Of a stretch of DNA of 60,554 nucleotides, positions 21,623 through 32,668 are shown piece by piece. How positions within the stretch are numbered: position 1 is the first letter of the stretch; each line of letters opens with the position of its first letter. The notes beneath the pieces were generated by a model. The model did not search any database. It saw only the letters and a program-made list of their open reading frames with translations, and was not told where the DNA came from. This stretch comes from Gnetum montanum (taxonomy: Eukaryota > Streptophyta > Gnetopsida > Gnetales > Gnetaceae), in contig MNCI01022092.1 of the NCBI GenBank assembly GCA_015680685.1, forward strand, positions 421,233 through 481,786, given 5' to 3'. Both the position numbers and the translations under genes were made by a program.

Positions 21623-24600
21623 TTACGCATTTCCTCTACTGCCACTGTCACCAGTATCTCTTAAGTCTGGATCTAGCCCTACAGGATCGTCCTCCAGGGG
21701 GCTGTCATGTCTGGGAATTAGTCTTTCATGAGGAATTTCTTCTTCATGAGGTCTTTGTTCTAGCGCCGGCTCCACAGGAGGACGCTCTTCATCACTGCTT
21801 TCTTCCTCTTGTACCGGTTCATCAGCTTCCTTGTCTTCCCTATCATCTTATGGCACCTAAATACAAATAACACCAAAGTTAGAATAGACAACATAGTTGA
21901 AAAATTTTAGCTTTAGTCATGTCTAAACTTACTCGCGATGGCCTTGCTTCCGCAGCAAAGGGAAGCTTGTCCAAGCCAGCCCATAGGTGCTTCATGATCT
22001 CTTCCTCCATTAGATCTGGCCACACATCCTCTCCCAAGGCAGCCCCAACCTTCACCTTCCCTTTCTCCATGCTAGTCCAGCGAGGCGGGTCAGGGAAGAA
22101 TGTAAGGACTATCCTCTGGCCCCCAGGGAGAGTCATCTCCCTTTCTAGAGATGCACTTACAGTCACCTGCTCTTCAAACTTTTTGAAAGCTTCAGATGCT
22201 CTGATGACGTCCAGGAAGACTTCCTGGGATTGGGCTTTGACGACAGAATCATGGTAGAGTTTACGATAAGCGATACTTTCTCATTTATACATATGTTTGT
22301 GGTCCTTCTTCTTCTGCCCCCATTCTTGCACACATGCACAGTAATCCCTCCAATCTTGGCTCTTCTGGGCTAGGAGTTCTATCTGCATCCGCTGCTCCAC
22401 CAACGCCCGACTGGTTTGTACGCTGTTTTTGATGGCCGTCCAATAACGGGAATAATCGATAACAGTGGTACACCAGTCTTCATCCCCCGTCTCTCGCGCT
22501 TGTAGGAATTCGCACTATGACCTTAGGTCTCCGGCCTCTTTGGTCAGAGACTCAACCCTCTGCTCCGTCCTCTGCAGCCTTTTCCAGAGGATCTCATTGA
22601 CACCCCTACTCTCCCATAAGGAGCGTGTCGAGCGTAATGCGCATTTACGCATTTCATCATAAATGTGGCGTGGCACGACTATCCCATCAGATGGAGGCTC
22701 CACAGTGTCTAGATCAATCGGCTTCGTGGGATCCCATCAGAGGTGAGCTCCTAACAGAAACAACCATCACTGTTGGTGATACATACCACTCTGTAATATC
22801 ACAAATTTGCTACAACTATAACATACTAGCTCCAGGTTCGACGCGCTCTAGGCACTCGATCATGTCACTGACAATGCCTTCCATGAAGGCAAACTTGTCA
22901 GGGAAGTCTCCCCACGCTCTGCTCATGGAGACAGACGTGGATACATCCTCTTCTTCTGTAGCGTAATCCAATCAGGAACTTCATTCATTAATAGAGTCCT
23001 GCAAACTTGCTAACGCACTAATTACCTCTGCCGGTGATAGTGGCGACTTCGCCAACATCTTCCGCCTCCTTTTCCTCTACATGCACTTGAGTCTGTGTGT
23101 CGCTGGCTCCAGTAGCTGGGGCCTCTTCATGCACTTGAGGCTGTGCTTCACTGGTCCCAATAGCTGGGGCCTCCTTACACACAGGGGTCTATGCATGGCT
23201 CACGCTAATAGCTGGGGCCTCCTTACACACAGGGGTCTGTGCATGGCTCATGCTAACAGCTGGGGCCTCTCCTTCCAAAACTGAGGCCCCTTCCCCACAA
23301 CTTAGTACCACTGCCCCTGTTTCAGGGATCAGCTGCTGTGTAATTTTTACTGGTAATATCACAACACTCTTAGTACATCATTTCGAACATTCTACAATAA
23401 ACATTGCATAATACAGTTTGCAATATATCTTCTTTACACTTACCAAGTGGAGGCTTACTCCACCGAACTTTGACCACCACAGTTTGGCCTGTGCCACTCC
23501 CAGCCTCCGCAGAGGCCTCGGTTATACGAAGCCTCTTGCTCCGAGTTGCAGGTTCCACGATTTCCTCCGCCAGACGTTTCCCCTATGAGGCATCACCAGT
23601 GTAAGTGGGCATTATCCCGCCTACACTGTCGGGGCCTCATAGTCGAGACGTCGCCAACCCCTTCGTCGTTATGGATAGTGACTCCCCAATCCCTTCTGGT
23701 GGATCCTGCCCATGGGTAGTGCTGAGGATATGGGTAACCCAAGGTTTGGATAGCTGGTCTCGGTCTTGTAGCACCCAGACCCCATTCCTTTGGATAACTA
23801 GAAACTCAGCAAAATGCCGAAGGTAAGCTATAAAGAAGGCGTAATGCACATTGAAACGAGACTCAAGCTTCTTGCGAAGCTTGATCATCTCATTGCACAG
23901 TCCCTTGGCAAAATAGCTTGCCCAATTGAACTGGGTCACCTCTTCTAGAACCTCTCGCATAATACGGGTCTGTTCTATAGAAAAGAACTTTCCTTGCGAG
24001 AGTGTTTTGGGGAAGGTTCGAGCCCGGAAAAGGGGATAAAGTGTCTTGGCAACGCCCGTGTCAAATCTTTCACAAGGAAATCCTTTAGCCTCATTTGGGA
24101 CTCTCACCCACTCCTCCAGCCACTCCTGGAAGTCAAGACTCCTTTTCACCTTCGCATTTATGGGAAGGCCGTTCGAGGGGACGCCAAATAGGTCTTCGAA
24201 GATCTGAGCGTCAATGTTAAAAATTACGTGCACGTTATGCACGCACGTGCAAAAATGCTCTGCCTTTTTGTTGAAGGAGTTGACCAAGGTCAGCATTTCA
24301 CTAGTCGAGACATCAGTAGTTGCAGCTAAAAACAGGTGCATTAGCCCCGCTGCTCGGATCCTGGTGGTCACCGTAGCGAAAGAGGACAGTATGCGGCTCG
24401 CGGCTGGAAATCGTAAGGGTAATCTCCCGAGATTCCCTGACTGTACAGCGTAAAACACAAATCAAACAAAAACACTATTACGCAATGCTCACAATTTACG
24501 ACTACACTATGCAATAATCGAATATACAACAGCCTTACCGGGTCCAAATGACAAAGGAAATGACGGAAGGTTCCTCTGCACGTCCTCAACGGTAAGGGGC

Positions 24601-25763
24601 AGATCTAAGGTCTAGTCATTGTGCAGCCACCCGAGTTCCTGGTAACTCTTAAAAGCCTCAGCATAGCGGGTGGGGTACTCACACATGTCGAAGCCGATTT
24701 TCCCTATAACACCGGCGCGCACGTTGTTAGTTGAAGTAAACGCCTTTATTGCCGTTTCGGCCCATGACAGCGTGTCTCCATTTCCAACTAATCTATTTTC
24801 ACGAATGAAAAACCTGTATCATACCGCATAGAATTATCTTGCACTTTGCACATAGGCTTATCTTATACTTTGTAAAACACAGAGAATTGACATATAAAAA
24901 CAATATAGTTAACAAAATTTGCTTACCCGCCTGCGTAGTACACTGTGCCTTGTGGGTTCTGGAAGTAGCTTGAGACATGGCGAGCCATGAACAGGGTGTT
25001 ATATGCATGATAACAACTAAACTGGGCCATGTCCCAGATCCAGTTTAGGCACCTTAAACCTTGGGCGCTAAGCTCTCGGTCGTCGGGACGGCCCATATCG
25101 ATGGCTCCGTCTGTCAAAAAGGCCAGAATCCCTTGCATAGAACCCACCAGCAGGTCCTCCAAAATGGCACCAGCAATGTCGCCGGACAAATTGGACCACA
25201 CAATGACACTGAAGTTGCGCAGTAAGAACTGCAAAAACTATAGCGCACCTCTTTGGAACTAGATGGCCTTCCCCTGCAACTGCGTTTGCGGAGGAGGGAC
25301 ATTGGGGACGATGGGGTTTATGCAGCACAAAACCCCGACAATATCCAAGACGATCAACATAGGCTTTAACGTAAAGTTGTACAGAAAATTCAATACATAC
25401 ATTAACGCCTAGATTTACATTTGCCTGATTAATACAGAAGATTTACAAACTACGCCTACTTATCTATGCTGAAATTGCCCAAACCCTGGCCACAACGCAA
25501 GGTTCATCTCTGATAACGGCAATAGATGCAACCCTATTAAACCCTCGCATTAACCTAAGGTCCATAATTTGAAATACGCATTTACACAAAAGATACCACG
25601 AAAATAGACATTAAAACAACATAGGAGTGCAAGGAATGGCTTACTGATTCAAGGGCGTAGGGTCACGCACATCAACCACCGCCTATGAAACGTGCTCCAG
25701 ATTTGCTTGCACCTTGTCAATTTTTGCCAGTTTTGTATTCTTTCTTTTGATTTTTGGTGCCAT
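21623..25763 (-). pseudogene. Antisense eight-exon gene inside element D, function unknown
   Basis: On the minus strand I resolve exons 25763-25645, 25424-24927, 24813-24539, 24436-23444, 23349-23026, 22955-22827, 22750-21933 and 21856-21623. Introns are 70-220 bp, all GT-AG. Exon lengths sum to 3,390 nt (1,129 codons plus stop) with every junction in phase. Thirteen in-frame stops remain, nearly all explicable as CAG, CAA or CGA decay. The protein starts MAPKIKRKN (basic), has a long central region with IFEDLFGVPSNG and NVHYAFFIAYLRHF, a basic RSKRLR cluster closing exon 4, four ~20-residue EAPA repeats in exon 5, a Q/E/K-rich helical region in exon 7 and an acidic C-terminus. The exon 2 acceptor is the least certain. 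I recognise no family. Antisense ORFs are known in some Tat-lineage elements such as Grande. Confidence 0.72.
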
Positions 25764-26178
25764 TGTAGCAGCTTTTAGGATTGTCATAGTTCAGCACTTG
25801 CAAACCTTTGCAAACCACACACTCAAATCTTCCGCCCTTTCTCCTCTTGCTTAGCAACAGTCACGAATTCAAATTCACAACAGCCAATAGCCCCTTTTCA
25901 TAAAAAACCACTTACTTATATGCGGGCATCACCGACTTGATATCCGATTTCAGCGGGACTTTCCTAAAACGGAAACCAAAAATCAAGATATTAATGCAGC
26001 TGATATCGCACGCGCCACTGTCCGAAATGACGTTAAACTACCACATCTTATCACCTCGTAATCAGGTAGTATTGATTACAGCATGTTCTACAATATTCAA
26101 AATTTTGTTAGCTCTCCATGTTTGACATCATTAGATCATACTTCTTCCTAATTATTTACGCACTTTGCGGTTTTGTAG
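25764..26178. other. Interval between antisense gene start and reverse transcriptase
   Basis: This stretch would hold the promoter and leader of the antisense gene and the last part of the candidate sense intron. It is AT-rich with no open frame of note. No clear TATA box for the antisense direction is evident to me. Confidence 0.35.
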
Positions 26179-27500
26179 GACAGACAGCAAATGGATGCAA
26201 CACTTTCAACACCTTTAACTTTAACAGGCCCATACGGGAGGGTAGTTAGGCAATTTGACCCTACACTTGTAGACATTAACTCCCCTTTGGACGGCGTAAC
26301 CATAGCAGCGTCAGAAACGTCCCCAGAATGGCTAGAACAGTCGACGTGCACGCTAGACCTAGAGGCTGGGGACATAACTGAAGATCCCATTAACGAGGTT
26401 TCTATCATTACCCAGAGGGGTGAGCCCAAAACGCTTAAGGTCAGTTCCTTATTAGACGAGAAGACGCACGATGCCATAAAGCAAGTCCTGCAAGACAACA
26501 TCACAGTCTTCGCATGGTCATTCGAAGATATGCCTGGACTAGATCCCAGGTTAATCCAACATAACATAATCTTAGACCCGCAGATTAAAGCAGTTAGGCA
26601 AAAGGTACAGAAAATTAAGCCAGAAATCATGCTAGCTGTGCGTGATGAAATCACCAAACTATATCAGGCTGGTTTCATCCATGTAGTCGATTACTCAGAT
26701 TGGGTATCTAACATTGTAGTTGTGCCAAAGAAGACCGGAAGTATATGCATCTGCATAAACTTCCGGGATTTGAACAAGGCTATAATCAAGGATAACTTTC
26801 CACTACCGAGTATTGACCAGCTAGTCGATACGACAACTGGGCATGTGCTCCTATCCTTTATGGATGGTTTCTCAGGCTATAAACAGATTTGCATCAACCC
26901 AGAACATCAATTAACCATGACATTCATGACACCCTGGGGCACCTTTTGCTACACTATGATGCCTTTTGGTCTAAAAAATATCAGAGCAACTTATCAACGA
27001 GCCATGACATACATCTTTAGCGATTACCTCTTAGGGAAACTGAATGATTACGTAGACGATATAGCTGTTAAGTCTTTAAAGTTTGAAGATCATTCAGAGG
27101 ACCTAGAGTTAGTCCTTAAAAGATGTTCCAAATATGAGCTTCGACTTAATCCAAAGAAGTGCGTATTCGGTGTCAAAACCGGACGCATGCTGGGGTTTGT
27201 GGTGTTGGAAACCGGCATACGAGTTGACCTTAATAAGGTCAAAGCCATTGTCAAGTTAGCACCCCCTACAGACCACAAGCAATTACGCGGGTTACAGGGA
27301 CGATTACAGTTCATACGCCAATTCATCTCGAGATTAATCGATAAGCTACACCTTATGAAGCATCTGCTCAAAAAGGGGGTTAATTTCGAATGGATGGAAG
27401 ATTGCAAGCGTGCGTTTGACAGCCTCAAATAGGAACTGCAACATTTACCAACGATTTTCCCGCCATAAAGGGACTTACCATTTTACATTTACCTCGCAAC
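26179..27500 (+). pseudogene. Element D reverse transcriptase
   Basis: An open frame of 413 codons from 26191 covers a complete Ty3/gypsy reverse transcriptase: an N-terminal TGPYGRVVRQF segment, SDWVSNIVVVPKK, ICINFRDLNKA, LLSFMDGFSGYKQI with the first catalytic Asp, MPFGLKN, and NDYVDDIAVKS with the YVDD box (about 27046-27075). The thumb and connection region follow (PTDHKQLRGLQGRLQFIRQF). It is interrupted only by a TAG at 27430, at a probable former Gln. It is the best-preserved enzyme in the window. It converts element RNA to cDNA in the particle. Confidence 0.9.
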
Positions 27501-28340
27501 TTCGGACGTAGCGTTAGCAGCATTACTTTGTCAAAGGAGGGATGATGGGTTGGAAGTGCCCATCTACTACTTGAGTCATGCTCTATGTGCGTACGAAACG
27601 AGGTACAATGAAGTCAAGCGTAATTGCCTAGCATCAGTTTGTACACTCAAAAAGTGTAGACATTACCTCTTCCATAGCCTAGCATTAGTTAATATCATTT
27701 GTAAAAATAACATTCTTAGGACCATTACGCATAACCTATACGAGAGTAGTAGGATAGCTCGTTGGAAGGCTATCACGGCAGAATTCGATCTGCACTATAT
27801 TGGCCAATCTTCTACGAAAGGCCAAGTGATAGCTGACCAGTTAGTAACAGAACCAGTTAACAATCACGCAACCATAGAACTAGAGTTCCCTGATGAACAC
27901 ATACATAGTGTAAGCCCTGTCTTGACATGTGCCGAAGCAACGTTGTATTTCGACGGAGCCTCAACCTCCAGAGGTGGCAGTGCTGCCACTGTTATTACGC
28001 TATCGCCTGAGGATGTGCGTCTACACGCTTATCGCTTGACCTTCCCCTGTACGAACAATGTGGCAGAGTACGAGGGGCTCCTTAGGGGATTACTAACTGC
28101 CAGCGAACTCGATGTTCTACACCTAGCGGTTAGGGGTGATTCGATGCTTGTCATAAATCAGATCACAGGAGTCTACGCTTGCAAGGCTATACACTTGCAG
28201 GCCTACTGCGATAAGGCTAAAGATCTTCTAGGACGATTTGCGACCATCGATGCCCAACACTTGCCGCGCACTGACCACACACTGGCCGATGCACTGGCCA
28301 CGCTGGCTTTGAACGTGCCTTCACATCTATTTGACACCTA
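27501..28340 (+). pseudogene. Element D dual RNase H region
   Basis: The first, degraded RNase H-like part (YYLSHALCAYETRYNEVKR at about 27565-27620) is the usual gypsy connection domain. A second RNase H follows at about 27950-28310: LYFDGASTSRGG (Asp), NNVAEYEGLL (Glu), RGDSMLVINQ (Asp) and HTLADALATL (Asp). The catalytic D-E-D-D set is therefore complete. Two RNase H domains in tandem are diagnostic of Tat-lineage elements, in which the second was acquired later. The open frame runs from 27550 to 28695 without a stop. Confidence 0.88.
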
Positions 28341-29650
28341 CCCTGCATTGATAATAGACTGCACAGATCCTATCATTCAGGCGGCACAAGTATCTTCTCT
28401 TTTCGAGGAAAGCACGCATGAATGGTACGATAACATTAAAACCTACCTCCTACAGGGCGAGCTACCGCTTGAATTGACATGCGCGCAAAAGAACACAATT
28501 CGCAAGCGGGCTAAGCAATACGTCATCATAGGAGACAGTACTCTATGTAGATGCTCTTTTGATGGTGTGTTGCTTACCTACGTTAACAAGGACCAAGCCC
28601 AGCGTATCGTTGGCGAGGTTCACGAGGGACTGTGCGGCGGTCACGTAGCACCACGGGCTATGGCCCTAAAAATCCATCGCTTAGGATACTACTAGCCACA
28701 CATGGAAAAGGATTGCCTGACAAAGGTTAAAACTACGACACACGAATCTCATACACGTGTCACCTATAGAATTACATACAACGGAGATAACATGGCCATT
28801 CCAATGATGGGGACTTGACATCATAGGCCCCATCACCCCGAAATATTCCGCAGGTCATAGCTTCATCATTACCGCTACTAAGTATTTTACAAAGTGGGTA
28901 GAGGCTGTTCCCCTGCGGAAGATCACATCTCAATAGATTTGCCATTTTATCTTGGACAATATAGTAACTAGATTTGGTCTCTCGATGACTATTGTGACCG
29001 ACAATGGGCCACAGTTTAGTAGCACGGAAACCAAATCCTTCTGTAATAGCCTGGGCATTAGACAATCTTTTTCCTCCCCCTATTACCCGCAAGCGAATGG
29101 TTAAGCTGAAGCAACGAACAAAGTAATCATCAATCTGCTCAAGAAAATGCTTGATGACAACAAAAGACGGTGGCACGAATAAATCCTCTATGTGCTATGG
29201 GTGTATCGTACTACATGTAGGATAGCTACAGGTAGTACGCCCTACAACCTGGTTTATGGATCTGAAGCAGTGCTGCCCCTCGAGTTGCAAATTCCTTCTC
29301 TGAGAATGGTCCTCCCCACCATTATAAATGAGGCTCAATACACTGAGTCTCGGATAATGGATTTGGATTCAGTGGAAGAGAAGCGAATACAGGCTCTTGA
29401 CACGATTGAAAAATATCAAGATAAACAGAGATAGACACATCATCACAACCTTCAGCAGCGCCCGATCAAGAAAGGAGATCTAGTTCTCAAGGCCGTTCGC
29501 GAACCAGTAGGCAAATTCTCTATGAATTGGGAGGACCCTTTCTTGGTGACCGACACATACAACAACGGAGCATTCAGGTTAGCAGACGTCAATGGCAGTG
29601 CATTACCGAACCCTATAAATCACGTATATCTGAAGAGGTATTACATTTAG
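28341..29650 (+). pseudogene. Element D integrase
   Basis: The N-terminal zinc region keeps VHEGLCGGHVAPRA (His pair), but the Cys pair is lost (KTTTHES where KTCxxC is expected, about 28727-28750). The core has WGLDIIGPITP (Asp), IVTDNGPQFSS (Asp) and YYPQANG followed by a stop in place of Gln, then AEATNK (Glu). The C-terminal domain continues through FGSEAVLP-type sequence (VYGSEAVLPLE) to the terminal INHVYLKRYYI near 29647. Stops at about 28693, 28935, 29101, 29179 and 29432 disable it. The end matches the integrase end of element F at 60262-60549. Confidence 0.87.
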
Positions 29651-29687
29651 TAGTGTCTCTAGTGTGAACAATCAGGTATGGAAACCA

Positions 29688-30175
29688 TCGTCCGCTACGA
29701 CGCTAAACTGGCAACAATCGTCTGCTATGACGCTAAACTGGCAACAACCGTCCGCTATGACGTAAAACTGGCATTCCCTGCACGCGTTCACCATGACGCT
29801 AAACTGGCACGTTGTGACCATCTACTACGACGTAAAACTGGCAGTGTTGTACAGGTCCGCCAAGATGAAAAACTGGCATCCTTTGCATGCGTCCGCCACG
29901 ACGCTAAACTGGCACCGGTTGTCTGCCATGACACAAAACTGGCACAGGTAAGTAGTCATCTGCTGAGACGTAAAACTAGCACAGAGCTGTCCTTGGGTCA
30001 TGACACGAAACTGACATCCACAGCATGGTCTGTTGAGACCCTAAATCAGACACACCACCGTCCGCTACAACGTAAAACTAGCACTGCTCGGTCCGCCCAG
30101 ACTTTAAACTAGGACCATGGTCTGCTGAGACTTAAAATCAGTAATGAAGGTCTACCAGGACTTAAAACTGGAACT
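29688..30175 (+). repeat. Fifteen-unit short repeat array after integrase of D
   Basis: About 15 units with consensus CGTCCGCTACGACGTTAAAC and a TGGCA tail are separated by 0-20 bp spacers. Later units diverge to GGTCTGCTGAGAC-like heads with TTAAACTAGG tails. The array keeps an open frame from 29678 to 30112, but the same repeat is read in all three frames (as RYDAKLA, RRKT and QTLN), so coding is unlikely to be its purpose. Element F carries the same array in the same position, unit by unit. Tandem arrays in the 3' region are known in this lineage. Confidence 0.9.
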
Positions 30176-31293
30176 TACAAACTGCTGCCAGGCATATCAG
30201 GTGAGCATGATCATCTCTGTATAGTTGCACAACAAACGGGGTGGGACACTGGGACAATCCCAGCATCGCCACCCCACCGGCACCCTACTAATTCCTCAGA
30301 TGAGATGAGAGGCACACTACTGACCCCTTGGAGATGCCGTCGCTGCGTCCACTGCAGTGGTGGTACTTCTGAGAGGTTAGTTTCACCGATTGGGGCCCCA
30401 AAGAAATCCTAGTCGACAATGACCTCGAGGACCTCCATTGATCATTGCTATTAGACACCGGCTTCGCAGATCCATCTAGCTGGTTCCATGCACACCCAGT
30501 TAGCTGCACTGTGTCTAATGCCTTTTGGTGGCGGTATGCTGGGCCGAGCGTCCGGCCTGGCACTACAGCTCTTTCTTCATGGCCCAATCGCTTTATCTCA
30601 CCTCAAGTAGTACTGGTTTCGACAACCTCGCCTCCAATTCCCACGAGCAATGGCATCCTCTGTTTTCTCCTGTGGTTGCAGGTTACTTGTTTTAACGATA
30701 TGATTTAAAAATGCGTTCATCTGAGTGGTGAAGACCAACAGCGTTTTGAGATGGCTGCTCAGGTTTGCCCGACCACTTAGAGCTACATGCCTATACCCCT
30801 CATAATCCTACCCTTAGCTTTTATTTCATTTCATCCCTACCATCTGCTTCCTGTATGTAACAGCTACATACGCAAACAACCGTCCTTCATACTCGCACTA
30901 CAATCTAATCCATACGCAATCAAATATTGTAGCAGAGATATCGCAGAAAGTGATGTGCCGTGCTCCTTTTGCAAGCATTCCTGCCATAATCTGTAATAGA
31001 GAAATCTCAGGCTGATGCGCTATGCTCACCTAAAAGCATTCCTGTTGACACAAGTGTGCGTATGTTTCTGTGCGTTCAGTAAGCGTATGCCATACTTCTA
31101 CCATCCTGACCTGTTTGGGTCTTCCACGAACCGGTTTTCTACCATATCATTTTATCTCCCATTCCCTCCAGCTTTGCTCTTCCATGTTGATAGGGCAACA
31201 CTTGAGTAGCCATGGATGGACGCTGTTCTTGCTTCTACCAATTCAGTGTTTCGTATATTTTGTCGATGTCTTTCGGGCAAGCCCTCTAACCGT
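30176..31293 (+). other. Conserved 3' region of element D with a small exon-like ORF
   Basis: The segment from about 30400 to 30680 aligns with 59230-59520 of element F on the opposite strand. It ends in a polypyrimidine-GGTTGCAG splice-acceptor-like sequence (30680/30681). The next ~99 bp can be read CVHLSGEDQQRFEMAAQVCP, and F has the same peptide with mostly third-position changes. This suggests a short coding exon. From about 30780 to 31293 it is CT-rich and no gene is seen. Confidence 0.55.
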
Positions 31294-31310
31294 CAACAAA
31301 GAGGGGCCAT
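31294..31310 (+). promoter_or_regulatory. Element D polypurine tract
   Basis: CAACAAAGAGGGGCCAT directly precedes the 3' LTR. The identical 17 bp occur at the same place in element F (58682-58698, minus strand). Confidence 0.85.
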
Positions 31311-32660
31311 TGAAACACAGTGAAAATTGTGAGTCGGCCTCAGGCAAAGATTTGCAATTCAGGCGAGAGCGCATATCAGCTTTTGTTCAAAGACAAGTTT
31401 ACACTCTGTTACGCATGACAACATAATGAGCCCCAAAACAGTCAAAGGCAAAGTCTAGAGAAGTGCAACAGCTCAACCCTTTTCTCTTGGCATGCGGATA
31501 ACTCATCTTACGCTCGTTACGCAACGTTGCGTATCAGAGCATAATGCATCGCCAAGCTAAACATTGTTTACGCTTTATTACGCGCGGCTGCATAAACGAG
31601 CGTAAAACAACTTGAATCCATTGCTTTCATGCTTCGTTACACTCTTACATGCGACGCAATGCGAATGAGCTTAATATAACCCAAAGACAGTTGAAACATG
31701 CCCAATGCGCATATGTTCTTCACACGCATAATACGCAAATGAGCGTATTGTGCGTAGTCACAGTTTGACACAAAATGGTCAGGTCAACGGTACCCAAAAC
31801 GTTCGGGATACACGTCATCAGGGGTGCGCCTTTTCCACAGAATGTCGCAGCCTATAAATATCTCAGTTGACAAAGATACAAGGGGGGTTGGCAAATCAAA
31901 GAGGCGAGGGCATTTTTTGAACATTGGAGCACTTACCACTTTGAGCAGAGATACAGAGAGCAACGCTTTGGCAATTGTTGACAGCATCACCTTCCAGCAG
32001 AGATAGAGCACAGTTCACTTGAAGATTGGCAGCAAGAGCGATCATTCCTTTGGGGAAGACACGACTTTCTCCATCAGCGATCGTTTGCAATATTGAGCAG
32101 AAACTACCCAAAGCAAAGAAGCAGATCAGAGGTCGCGAGATCATCCTGTACGGTTTGCAGGCTCTATTGGTCAGAAATAGTTGATTAATAGACATCAAGG
32201 CTTGACCTTCCTTGCATCTCATCTTTGGCCTACAAGGTAGATTGGATTTCTGCCCGGACCATTTCTTTGTTGCTTTGTGCTTGCTTCACATCAATTAATC
32301 GGGGTCTCCCCATTATAATGTAATATATAAAACACACATTCTGCAAGTCAAAGCGTAGATCTTGAAAAGCACGTGTTGCTCTCATGTTAGCCACCCCTTA
32401 CCGCGTTAACATTATCGTCATTACAATTCATCTAAGTTGTTTTCACCTCATTTTATGACTCACCGAATCAAATCGATCCATGGAATATTTCATAATCTCC
32501 ATCGTTTTACTGATTAGTAAGTCCCTGTCTGATCGAAAAGACCGTTCAGGGCACCGCGGATTCGTTTTTCCAGCATAGCCCTCGCGTGGATCTGTGGTTA
32601 AAACTGTGTACACGGAATTTCATTCGGCATTTCCAGCTACCGACGTTTTCCGTCGTTACA
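31311..32660 (+). repeat. Element D 3' LTR
   Basis: It has the same length (1,350 bp) and ends as the 5' LTR and is followed by the GGTGT duplication at 32661-32665. The TATA box is at 31853-31860. Confidence 0.93.
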
Positions 32661-32668
32661 GGTGTTTA

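Larger units (their letters stand above)
20815..26178 (+). other. Candidate sense intron between protease and reverse transcriptase
   Basis: The sense strand offers a phase-0 donor TAC|GTAAAAG at 20814/20815 and a phase-0 acceptor TTTTGTAG|GAC at 26178/26179, just upstream of the reverse transcriptase start. The interval is 5,364 bp and contains the 7-copy array and the entire antisense gene but no sense domain. Ogre elements of the same lineage are known to splice out an intron between protease and reverse transcriptase. The proposal for D is inference. An alternative is that reverse transcriptase is expressed from a separate transcript. Confidence 0.45.
15512..32660 (+). mobile_element. Element D: Tat-like Ty3/gypsy retrotransposon with dual RNase H
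   Basis: D is 17,149 bp long with two LTRs of exactly 1,350 bp and a perfect GGTGT target duplication. In order it carries LTR, primer site, gag, protease, a 7-copy repeat array, an antisense multi-exon gene, reverse transcriptase, RNase H, a second RNase H, integrase, a ~15-unit repeat array, a conserved 3' region, polypurine tract and LTR. The second RNase H is the hallmark of the Tat lineage. It is the innermost insertion on its path (in E, in A, in C). Stops interrupt gag and pol, but the catalytic residues of reverse transcriptase and the second RNase H remain. Confidence 0.93.
12209..32668 (-). mobile_element. Element E: Tat-like retrotransposon, mostly missing, split by element D
   Basis: On the minus strand E has a 5' LTR (32668-32666 joined to 15511-13775), a primer site, the N-terminal part of gag (to 12451), a single-N gap, and the last 241 bp of the 3' LTR (12449-12209). 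A 5-bp CACTT occurs directly before it (12204-12208) and directly after it (32669-32673), giving a likely target duplication. The pol region and most of the 3' LTR should lie at the gap, so several kb appear to be absent from the assembly or deleted. Its gag and LTR are related to D and F but clearly diverged. Confidence 0.75.

Noticed and set aside
28772-29176. 134-codon minus frame opposite the integrase of D
   Set aside because: It is antisense to the integrase core, which is clearly the real coding strand. It has no splice-site structure like the antisense gene upstream.
29688-30175. Regular short repeats with variable spacers resembling a CRISPR array
   Set aside because: The units are themselves variable, spacers are 0-20 bp and conserved between two elements, there are no cas genes, and the setting is a plant retrotransposon.
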